Source: Amoeboradix gromovi (Eukaryota; Sanchytriomycota; Sanchytriomycetes; Sanchytriales; Sanchytriaceae). From it: a stretch of 10,082 nt of DNA. The translations under genes and the position numbers were made by a program. This document shows, in pieces, positions 1 through 6,205 of this stretch. The number at the start of each line of letters is the position of its first letter. Position 1 is the first letter of the stretch. The notes under the pieces are model-generated. The model ran no database searches. It was not told where the DNA came from and worked only from the letters and a program-made list of their open reading frames with translations. Location: positions 1 to 10,082 of the forward strand of contig JADGIF010000364.1 of assembly GCA_018985225.1 (NCBI GenBank), in the 5' to 3' direction.

Positions 1-140
1 TACACTTCAAAGAAATAGATAAGAGTAATGATGTTAGTATAACATTACAAAATGACACTAGAAAAGAGTACCGTCTAATAGAAGATCTTTTATTAATGAT
101 AGCACTTCCTCCGTATGGAGCACCTTTAAAGACGAGTTAG
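1..140 (+). CDS. 3' end of an unidentified protein-coding gene (partial)
   Basis: An open frame enters from the left edge (first full codon at 3) and ends at TAG 138-140, giving 45 C-terminal residues. The peptide is charged at first, then has a hydrophobic stretch (IEDLLLMIALPPYGAP) and ends in Lys-Thr-Ser. Its composition looks like real coding sequence, but I recognise no family from this tail. The next gene starts only 63 bp downstream on the same strand, in keeping with the compact layout. It could instead be a chance open frame, since only 45 codons are visible. Confidence 0.45.
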   Translation, partial: HFKEIDKSNDVSITLQNDTRKEYRLIEDLLLMIALPPYGAPLKTS

Positions 141-203
141 TCTAGTTTTTATATTTGGTGTCCCAAGTCTTACACAGGAATAAAATTTTCAAGTTTCAAG
201 TTT

Positions 204-461
204 ATGAGTGTCTCGGATCTTTTGCATTCAATCTTGGATAAAGTGGTGCCACAAGAGGACATCTTTAACCAGGTACTGGAAGCGTTTTCAAAGGAGCAAT
301 TGCCATACAAGCTAATTGTTCATATTGTAAAAAACAGCAATGGTAACATGCATGCAATGGCAATGACATGCTGGGATGCAGCAAATGATGTCATGGTTAC
401 AAAAGAGATCAAGAGTGAAGCTAAGCAATATGTAATTACGTGTTATGCATTACATATTTGA
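204..461 (+). CDS. Dynein light chain, Tctex-1 (DYNLT) family
   Basis: This 85-residue protein matches the Tctex-1 fold: two N-terminal helices (about residues 3-16 and 18-31), then the beta-strand core. The core begins at LPYKLIVHIV, corresponding to the family's kPfKYiVtc strand, continues through NGNMHAMAMTCWDAANDVMV (family: GaGlh...s.fWD...DG) and ends with QYVITCYALHI, equivalent to the canonical terminal strand. Family members are usually about 105-115 residues. This one is short because the N-terminal extension is missing and the loop between the helices is reduced; a missed upstream exon is possible but not needed. The family forms dimers that bind the dynein intermediate chain and cargo on cytoplasmic or flagellar dynein. 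The ATG lies in the context GTTTATGA, and an AATAAA signal follows the stop at 479-484. Confidence 0.8.
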   Translation: MSVSDLLHSILDKVVPQEDIFNQVLEAFSKEQLPYKLIVHIVKNSNGNMHAMAMTCWDAANDVMVTKEIKSEAKQYVITCYALHI

Positions 462-478
462 AAAATCAAGTAAATGAA

Positions 479-484
479 AATAAA
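479..484 (+). terminator. Polyadenylation signal of the dynein light chain gene
   Basis: AATAAA lies 18 nt after the stop codon, on the strand of the dynein light chain gene. The same hexamer follows most stop codons in the window at similar distances (for example 2286-2291, 5734-5739, and 7589-7594 overlapping a stop codon). Confidence 0.5.
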
Positions 485-513
485 GAAATGAGCGCAATAA
501 TTTTTAAGATCGT

Positions 514-559
514 TTCACAGCCCTTGTTGAAGCCAGGAACTCCCGCATATGGCTGTGAA
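514..559. repeat. Inverted repeat / hairpin between two convergent genes
   Basis: TTCACAGCC (514-522) and GGCTGTGAA (551-559) are perfect reverse complements, 9 bp, separated by 28 nt. The segment is more GC-rich than its surroundings. It sits between the 3' ends of the dynein light chain gene (plus) and the eL8 gene (minus), just past the AATAAA of eL8 (minus strand, 568-563). It could act as a 3'-end structure, or be a small RNA hairpin or the remnant of a small mobile element; the sequence does not decide. Confidence 0.45.
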
Positions 560-562
560 CGC

Positions 563-568
563 TTTATT
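563..568 (-). terminator. Polyadenylation signal of the eL8 gene
   Basis: Minus-strand AATAAA (TTTATT on the plus strand) begins 5 nt beyond the eL8 stop codon (TAA, 576-574). This hexamer is the usual eukaryotic cleavage and polyadenylation signal. It lies directly before the hairpin at 514-559. Confidence 0.5.
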
Positions 569-573
569 ACCTG

Positions 574-1245
574 TTAGTCAACATTTTCTCGTTTTCTCAA
601 ACGAGCCTGTGTCTTCAATCCAAGTTGATGTCCTCCAACAACTCTCTTTTCTTCTGCATTTCTCTTTGCAACAGTAGTTAGATTCTGTAGCGCATTTTGA
701 TCTTCAGGCTTGATCTCAGTCAATGCCAAGGTGGTAACAGTCTTTTGGTGAACCAGTTGTCCTAGTCTTGCTTTTCCTTTAACAATCATGTAAGGGACTC
801 CCATCTTTCTGCACAATGCAGGTAACCACACAACTAACTCAATAGGATCGACATCGTGGGCAATTAGCACCAACTTTGCCTTCTTTTGTTCAACCAATGT
901 GGTTATGTGCTTGATGCCAAATTTGATGACCATAGGCTTAGGACCTTTGTCAGCACCTTTAGCAATGCTAATCAGACGTTCTTTTTTCATTTGAGGTGTC
1001 TCAGGAGAATACTTTTTGAACAAAGTGATAGCCAACTTTGCGGTGTTATGGTCTACTGCGTTGTTGAATTGATTCAATGATGCTGGCACCTTTAATCTTT
1101 TTTTTAGAATAGCCTTTTGTCTTTGTCTCTTGATGTACAATGGCCAATTAACGAATCTAGTCAAATCGCGTTTTGGTTGAATAGATTGACCTACACCAAA
1201 ACTTTTTGGAGTTGCAGCTACTCTAGGATCTAATGATTTTACCAT
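574..1245 (-). CDS. RPL8: 60S ribosomal protein eL8 (L7a/L8 family)
   Basis: The 223-residue protein is a structural component of the cytosolic large ribosomal subunit that binds rRNA through its L7Ae domain. Near the N-terminus, FGVGQSIQPKRDLTRFVNWP matches the family hallmark, followed by LKVPASLNQFNNAVD and KYSPETPQMKKERL. The L7Ae core is intact: residues 106-155 contain the hallmark KLVLIAHDVDPIELVVWLPA, CRKMGVPYMIVKGKARLG and LVHQKT. The protein is shorter than yeast or human eL8 (about 256-266 residues): the basic N-terminal extension is reduced, several residues are missing before the conserved GG near the C-terminus, and the tail is short. The ATG is at 1245-1243. It is transcribed divergently from the Imp4 gene, with 131 bp between the start codons. 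Confidence 0.93.
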   Translation of the reverse strand: MVKSLDPRVAATPKSFGVGQSIQPKRDLTRFVNWPLYIKRQRQKAILKKRLKVPASLNQFNNAVDHNTAKLAITLFKKYSPETPQMKKERLISIAKGADKGPKPMVIKFGIKHITTLVEQKKAKLVLIAHDVDPIELVVWLPALCRKMGVPYMIVKGKARLGQLVHQKTVTTLALTEIKPEDQNALQNLTTVAKRNAEEKRVVGGHQLGLKTQARLRKRENVD

Positions 1246-1376
1246 TGCTGATGTGATTCATTTACGAAGATTAAAATACACTTGCACGTGAAATGCAACC
1301 CCTGAATTGTGATACTAAATTCCTAATGTAATAACAATTGCTGTGTTAGGATTCAAAACCTCCACGGCAATAGTTT
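1246..1376. promoter_or_regulatory. Bidirectional promoter of eL8 and Imp4 with a CACGTG box
   Basis: Only 131 bp separate the start codons of two divergent ribosome-production genes, so both promoters and 5' leaders must fit here. A palindromic CACGTG (1285-1290), the core site of bHLH factors such as fungal Cbf1 or Myc-type proteins, lies about 40 bp from the eL8 start and 87 bp from the Imp4 start. No clear TATA box is visible. The function of the box is inferred from the motif and the shared position. Confidence 0.5.
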
Positions 1377-2282
1377 ATGAAAAGGGAATTACGACAACGA
1401 CGAGAATATCTGTTTAAGTTGGCGCAAAAGAAAGATAAAAAGGTTCTGCTGGAAGAGGCGCTAGTGAAAAAAGTGAAAGGTAACAAACAGACTAGCACTT
1501 TAGATCTGATGTATGATGTTGATTTAGAAGCGCAGGACGACGAGTATGCGTATTTGGAAGCTAACAAAGTACTATTAACGACCAGTAGATCTCCGTCATC
1601 AACACTGCTGCAATTTGTAAAAGAGTTGAGCATTATTTTTCCAAAAGCGCACAGAATTAACAGAGGTAATGCTACTATTGAAGAACTCATGCAAGTTGCA
1701 AAACAAAAACAAGTGACAGACGTTGTAATTATTCATGAGACTCGAGGTGTACCAGACACAATTACTATTTCGCATTTGCCTAACGGCCCTACTCTTCGTT
1801 GCTCTTTGCACAATGTTGTAAGTCGCCATCAAGTTCAACAAGAAGCCCGTAGAAGTAACACCGCTGACTCTGTGGAGATGGAATGGGTAATGAAAAATGT
1901 GCCACAGTCTGATCCTTTTATTATTTCTAATAACTTCACCTCTAAAATCGGTGAGCGTGTATCTACCATTTTAAAAGCTATTTTCCCGGAAACACCCTCA
2001 GATACTAAGTTTGGAGCAAAGGATAGAAGAATTATCACAATTTCTAACGAGCAAGATTTGCTACTATTCAGACATCACGTTGTTAAGAAACGACAATTTT
2101 GGAAGGAAGAGGACGAGAATAAGGAAGACAAAGACGAATTCATGATTATTGAACTTGGACCTCGATTCGATTTAAAACCTTTTGAGATTAGACGTGGAAC
2201 GATTGATCAATGGAGAGTAAGTGATGTAGAATGGGTATTCAGGCCATACCAAAGAACAGCATTTAAACGCAGCATATTTTAA
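1377..2282 (+). CDS. IMP4: U3 snoRNP protein Imp4 (Brix domain)
   Basis: The 301-residue product is an Imp4 homologue, a nucleolar component of the U3 snoRNP that helps U3 snoRNA pair with pre-rRNA during small-subunit processing. The N-terminus MKRELRQRREYLFKLAQ matches the start of yeast Imp4 (RERREYLYRKA). The Brix domain runs from about residue 64 to 290 and has the expected signatures: VLLTTSRSPSSTLLQFVKEL, FPKAHRINRGN, DVVIIHETRGVPDTITISHLPNGPT, SLHNVVSRH, NNFTSKIGERV and the closing IELGPRFDLKPFEIRRGT followed by VEWVFRPYQRTA. Compared with yeast there is an insertion of about 12-15 residues after SRH (around 153-178) and an acidic loop EEDENKEDKDEF near residue 245. The length is close to the usual 290. 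It is divergent from eL8 and convergent with the tyrosinase gene. Confidence 0.93.
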   Translation: MKRELRQRREYLFKLAQKKDKKVLLEEALVKKVKGNKQTSTLDLMYDVDLEAQDDEYAYLEANKVLLTTSRSPSSTLLQFVKELSIIFPKAHRINRGNATIEELMQVAKQKQVTDVVIIHETRGVPDTITISHLPNGPTLRCSLHNVVSRHQVQQEARRSNTADSVEMEWVMKNVPQSDPFIISNNFTSKIGERVSTILKAIFPETPSDTKFGAKDRRIITISNEQDLLLFRHHVVKKRQFWKEEDENKEDKDEFMIIELGPRFDLKPFEIRRGTIDQWRVSDVEWVFRPYQRTAFKRSIF

Positions 2283-2323
2283 AAGAATAAATTTATAAAG
2301 TCTAGAATTTATTTTGCAAGGTT
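2283..2323. terminator. Shared 41-bp convergent 3' region with polyadenylation signals on both strands
   Basis: Between the stop codons of the Imp4 and tyrosinase genes lie a plus-strand AATAAA (2286-2291) and a minus-strand AATAAA (2313-2308). Each is placed just after its own stop codon, so the two transcripts probably overlap at their 3' ends. Confidence 0.55.
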
Positions 2324-3871
2324 TTAGCTAATGCAGTCCATATATCGGAGAAATCCCTCGAGTGTTGCCCAGTACCTTGCACCCATATAGCCAAAGTTTT
2401 TTCTTTTCTCTTTCACTGCTTCCAGATCCTCAAACTTATGAGGAATTTTTGTTAAATGCTTGACAGGCTTATGGTCGTACTTCGAGAAAACTGTAGCGTC
2501 TTCAGGCTGCACCATATAATCCTCGCAAGTTCTGCGGGATACAGATCTTTTAGTGATTGCCTGAAGTGCAGTATCATTACTAAACTTTGCAACGGTATCA
2601 TTAGAAAATGGTTGAATAACGCTAGTCTGCTGGACCTGATTGTTGACTTGCATTTCTTGCTGAGGAACTTGGTTGTTTGAGTCTATTTGTGCTTGAAGGA
2701 TTGGCGCAGATTGTTGCGATGTAACAAACTTTTGTGCATTTTGCTGTGGCACTTTATCAGTCTGGCTTGTTCCTTGCTGCGGTACCCCAAAAGGAACGTT
2801 CATGTTGGAGAGTTTGTTTTGAACGGTAACGCTAATAGGCTGTACTAAAATCGAAGAAGCGGGAGAAATTATTTTAGTGTTCACTGGAAATGGAGGCACA
2901 GGGACAGTATTTAGAGCTGGAAGCCAAGGTCTAGAGTAGACATAGCATAGATTTGTTGTGCTCATTGCATCTAAAACTCTATATTCCATAAAGGGCTGAA
3001 CTCTATCGAGAATGTTAACTTCTCGTCCAAACCCTCCATTCCAACTTCTACCGTCATATCTTTTACCATCATATCTATAAAGATTACCTGGATCAGCCTT
3101 TTGATTTTCAAACCAAATCTTGTCAACAGTTGGGTGAATCAAATAAAAAAGAGGATCGTTTGGTGAAAAATCAAGTTGGCCCATATCACCTACAGCATTT
3201 TCCTGAGCTCCTCCAATGATAATATGTGGCATTGTGTGAACGGACCATTCCAACGTATATCTAAATTCATTGTATTTCTTAGATCTCATACCCCAAGTCT
3301 TGACATAGTTCATCATTTTTGGCATTGTAAATTCTCTTAGAATTCGCACCATTTTACCATTCTCATACTTACGGCGCAGACATCGTCGACCCTGGGTAGA
3401 ATAATTTACAATGAAATTTGAGAAAGGACCATCTTTGACGCAATAATTGCTTTTTGCAGTGCCAAATCCTCCGAAATCCTTCCAAATTGGGGAAGCGAGT
3501 ATGTTATTGCTATCCCTGATAAAATTCCAATAAGGCAAATTAATTCGGGCGTCTTTGAATCTAGTTTGTGACGGGTTTGCAGCCAGATAGTTTTGATAAA
3601 CCGTGTTCAACGAATCTTCGTATTTTTTAAGAAATACCCTGTGGAAGGGCAGAAACTGGGGACTCTTGTGGAAATTTTTAGTATGCGTATAATGAATATA
3701 TGTGAATTCATCATGGACAGACACTTTCGAATTTCGTTTAGATGGTGTAATCTTTAACAGCTGTACTGCTTTAATGTATGTATCTTTCTCCCATGAGTTC
3801 AAGTCTCTCCACTCCTTTCTGACTTCAATTCTTGAGCAATAGCTAAAAATCAGACTCAGAATTAAAATCAT
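2324..3871 (-). CDS. Secreted tyrosinase (type-3 copper oxidase) with Gln-rich linker and C-terminal extension
   Basis: From the ATG at 3871 this encodes 515 residues; the frame stays open a little further 5' but has no ATG there. MILILSLIFSYC is a short hydrophobic signal peptide. The CuA site is HYTHTKNFHKSPQFLPFHRVF: H68 and H77 keep the family's H-x8-H spacing, with H60 or H63 as the first ligand. The CuB site has H212-x3-H216 (VHTMPHIIIGG) and H246 in NDPLFYLIHPTVDKIW. Two family signatures vary: WHR is FHR, and the usual HH before the conserved Asp is Ile-His, with the His in the expected ligand position. Residues 364-415 are Gln-rich, FSNDT occurs twice (422-426, 430-434), and KR (441-442) plus RR (446-447) look like kexin sites ahead of a roughly 70-residue tail, recalling the removable C-terminal part of latent fungal tyrosinases. 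The enzyme would oxidise tyrosine or phenols outside the cell or in the wall, giving melanin or protein crosslinks. No intron is evident. Confidence 0.85.
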   Translation of the reverse strand: MILILSLIFSYCSRIEVRKEWRDLNSWEKDTYIKAVQLLKITPSKRNSKVSVHDEFTYIHYTHTKNFHKSPQFLPFHRVFLKKYEDSLNTVYQNYLAANPSQTRFKDARINLPYWNFIRDSNNILASPIWKDFGGFGTAKSNYCVKDGPFSNFIVNYSTQGRRCLRRKYENGKMVRILREFTMPKMMNYVKTWGMRSKKYNEFRYTLEWSVHTMPHIIIGGAQENAVGDMGQLDFSPNDPLFYLIHPTVDKIWFENQKADPGNLYRYDGKRYDGRSWNGGFGREVNILDRVQPFMEYRVLDAMSTTNLCYVYSRPWLPALNTVPVPPFPVNTKIISPASSILVQPISVTVQNKLSNMNVPFGVPQQGTSQTDKVPQQNAQKFVTSQQSAPILQAQIDSNNQVPQQEMQVNNQVQQTSVIQPFSNDTVAKFSNDTALQAITKRSVSRRTCEDYMVQPEDATVFSKYDHKPVKHLTKIPHKFEDLEAVKEKRKNFGYMGARYWATLEGFLRYMDCIS

Positions 3872-4613
3872 TTTATTGTAACTCAAAGGGGTGAAACAGT
3901 TTTGTTACTATTGCAGACATATTAAGGGAGTTTGATTGGCTCACATGTCTAGCTGTTCCGAAATTCTTCTTGGATTTCCTAGCTCTGAGACTTTTTTTAG
4001 GCTCAAAATCAATCTAATACATAAAAGATAGTGCGAGCTTTTGAAAAAGCTTTGCGAAAATAACGATGCCAATTACAAGATAATATATTCTATACAGTCT
4101 GATAGAAGTTGCTCGTTTTGGCTCATTGCTGGGAAACTGGTTGTCATGCGCAATGGTTTACGTACGCAGGACATTTACTATGTTAACTGCATTAAAATGC
4201 CGATCAAATACTTCGGTATAATGTTCGCACTTCATAAATTGTTGCTCATCTTTCAATTTGACGCTACTTTATACCGAGGTATATGACTACTTGATCTGTT
4301 GCTAGTAAATGACTTTATCTCTTATTTGCTCCTCATCTTCCCTTCTTATTATCTGATCACTTTTCTGTTTCTTATTTATTCATGATAATTTAAAAGACAA
4401 TTAGTGTAAAACGGATGAGAGCTATGGCTATGCAACTATGATGATAGTTTTGCAATTGTCACTGTCAAAGTTATTAAAATTAAATTTCAGAATTTTAATT
4501 AGCTTTATCAAGTACCAAATGAAATGCCTCGGGTCATATTTGGGACCATTTTCGCATAGTTTGTCTCAAGAAAACGTCACTCCTCTACCCCACCCTGAAA
4601 CGCATTCATTTTT
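3872..4613. other. Intergenic region between divergent tyrosinase and Ptm1-like genes
   Basis: These 742 bp hold the promoters of two divergent genes and, probably, the missing 5' end of the Ptm1-like gene. I find no recognisable gene in 3940-4510. A plus-strand open frame at 4041-4286 has no ATG at its 5' end and no family resemblance. An imperfect inverted repeat is present: CTTCGGTATA (4211-4220) against TATACCGAGG (4270-4279), 10 bp with one G-T mismatch. In the last 100 bp there are hydrophobic short frames (ATG at 4438, 4519 and 4524) that could supply a signal peptide to the downstream gene after splicing. Confidence 0.4.
3933..3939 (-). promoter_or_regulatory. CCAAT box of the tyrosinase gene
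   Basis: Minus-strand CCAATCA lies 62-68 nt upstream of the tyrosinase ATG, a normal position for a CCAAT box bound by the NF-Y/Hap complex. The start codon is embedded in AATAAAATG. The same box, at nearly the same distance and with the same start context, precedes the secreted-protein gene at 9432. Confidence 0.45.
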
Positions 4614-5725
4614 ATGGCCAGTTTACAGTCCAATTTTCCAATTAGCTGTTACCCAGTCAGTGCACCTGCTGAGTTCCAGTTTGATTTCACTGAAGAAAAC
4701 GCTCATTCGGATAATGTTCATGCAATGTTATTTGATTATAATGATTTAAATCGTATCGGTCTAGATGGTTATTTGATCTGTTCAATTGACGCCTTAAATC
4801 AAGATTTATGTTCTAAAGATCAATTGGGTTCTTTTATAGCTGGTAATACGAACAGTATTCCACTAAAAGGTGGCAAACAAACAATTCCTGTTAACAAATC
4901 AGGATATTGGTGCATGGTTCACGATGCTACCCAATCTCCCAAAATCAATATAGTTAACCAGCAGCTTCAGTTGCCTGCGCCTTACTTACCATTGCTCAAT
5001 TTTTATTACTATATGACAGTTATTTATCTTGGGTTAGGTATATACTACATGGTTAACAGCATTAAGCACCTTGGCACAACAACTAAATTAAACTACTATA
5101 TTTTAGGAATGATTTGGATGTCTATGTTAGAAATGGCACTTGGATATGGATATTACATGTACTGGGGTACTTACGGCGCTACTTCCCCATTGCTTTTGTT
5201 CTTGTTCGCGGTACTTACGAGTGGCCGTAATTCAATTTTATTGCTAACATTTCACAGTACCTGCAAGCAAGTCCTGAAGAGATATAAACTATATTTGAGT
5301 TTGTACGGTTTGAGCTCATTTGTGTATTTTCTTCATGTCTTAAATCCACAACAAGAGCATGTTTTGTTTTTTGTAGCATTGCCGTTAGCTTTATTGAGTA
5401 CAGTCTTTGTAAACCATATTCTGGCACATGCACAGCCTCAATTAATGCAATTGTTCTCGATTACAGGTATTCTGCTATTAACATAGGAGTGGGATTCGTA
5501 GTACTAGCGTTATTACATCTGCTATTTATTTACCACAAACAAGATAGACAATTTTATGTAGCTACATGGCCATATCGATGGTTAGTATTGGACGCGTTAC
5601 CACAAGTGTTAGTGTTTGGATTAGTCGTGGGACTAGTTGTATTGTTTAAGGCAGATGGAAGTAAAAAGAAGGGATATGAATTAGTAGAAGAACTAAAGAA
5701 CAGTGAAGAAGGAAAGAATGATTAA
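4614..5725 (+). CDS. Ptm1/GPR107-like seven-transmembrane Golgi/endosomal protein (join 4614-5466, 5487-5725)
   Basis: Removing a 20-nt intron (5467-5486) gives a 363-residue protein. The lumenal N-terminal part (1-127) resembles yeast Ptm1 more than animal GPR107: a Cys near position 12, FDF, then LICSIDALNQDLCSKDQLGSFI and the IPVNKSGYWCMV block (family: yPI.ktGyYC). Seven hydrophobic segments follow at about 129-148, 161-182, 189-210, 226-243, 249-268, 280-300 and 318-338, with the usual short charged cytosolic tail, here ending KNSEEGKND. Family members sit in Golgi and endosomal membranes and are implicated in vesicle traffic. The intron interrupts helix six; splicing restores FSITGVGFVVLALLHLL. 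Starting at 4614 there is no signal peptide, although the family has one, and an in-frame stop lies at 4596, so an upstream exon is probably missing (candidates at 4438-4575). AATAAA follows at 5734-5739. Confidence 0.8.
5467..5486 (+). other. 20-nt spliceosomal intron in the Ptm1-like gene
   Basis: The segment starts GTATTC and ends TTAACATAG, is 20 nt long and lies in phase 1. Left in place it gives an in-frame TAG at 5484-5486; removed, it joins two frames into an uninterrupted sixth transmembrane helix. TTAAC, six nt before the end of the intron, could be the branch site. Confidence 0.8.
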
Positions 5726-6205
5726 TCCAGATTAATAAATAGTTTATACTCAGAGCTCAATTGCCATTTATTCTATGACAAATAACTTTACAGATTAGAC
5801 AAAGTCCAAGAATGTGCTCCATAAAAGAAGACTAAGCGCGGATCACAAATTGAAAATCGGAATTGACTGGTTAGTTAGCCAAGAACTCGCCCCGAATTAC
5901 AATGTAAAGACCCTGCTAGCCCATCGCAATAGAGCTAGAATCATTACCAACAACAGCAAATCTATGATCTGATCTATAGGACTTACACTCGGAAAGGTGT
6001 TAGCTACAATATGGAATACGTGATAAAGATTATGATAGATAGTGATTTACTATGGTGATCGCAGTCATTAAGGATGAGGGCTCGTAATAGCAAGTTGTCG
6101 CCTGGAGATTACTTTATAACTATTATGTAATTAATTTTCTAGGTTCATCTTTTGAGAGATTGTGGAGCCTGGTCCCATGTGAATACCAGAAACACACGGA
6201 TACCA
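5726..6205. other. Intergenic region upstream of the PFK-2/FBPase-2 gene
   Basis: Apart from AATAAA at 5734-5739 (end of the Ptm1-like gene) I see no gene, tRNA or repeat of note. The last part holds the promoter and 5' leader of the kinase gene. A start-stop codon pair, ATG TGA at 6177-6182, lies 23 nt before the chosen start. A pyrimidine-rich TTTTCTAG (6135-6142) resembles a 3' splice site, and the coding frame is open from there to the ATG, so an upstream exon cannot be excluded. Confidence 0.4.

Noticed and set aside
1223-1242. A 20-nt GT...TAG segment directly after the eL8 start codon, resembling the proven 20-nt introns
   Set aside because: Splicing it out shifts the conserved eL8 frame and, with the upstream ATG, creates an immediate stop; the unspliced frame is sensible.
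2456-2680. Plus-strand open frame opposite the tyrosinase gene; similar frames occur opposite the eL8, Imp4, kinase and Ptm1-like genes
   Set aside because: These are antisense shadows of well-supported genes with no family match of their own.
4211-4279. Imperfect 10-bp inverted repeat that might be the ends of a small transposon
   Set aside because: It is short, contains a mismatch, has no flanking target duplication, and such repeats are expected by chance in AT-rich DNA.
4041-4286. Plus-strand open frame of 81 codons between the tyrosinase and Ptm1-like genes
   Set aside because: It has no ATG at its start, no recognisable family and no supporting context.
6127-6142. A 16-nt GT...CTAG segment upstream of the kinase gene that looks like another tiny intron
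   Set aside because: The only frame that would splice correctly into the kinase has no ATG between its last stop (6088) and 6126. The CTAG acceptor could still serve a longer intron, but no donor exon is supported.
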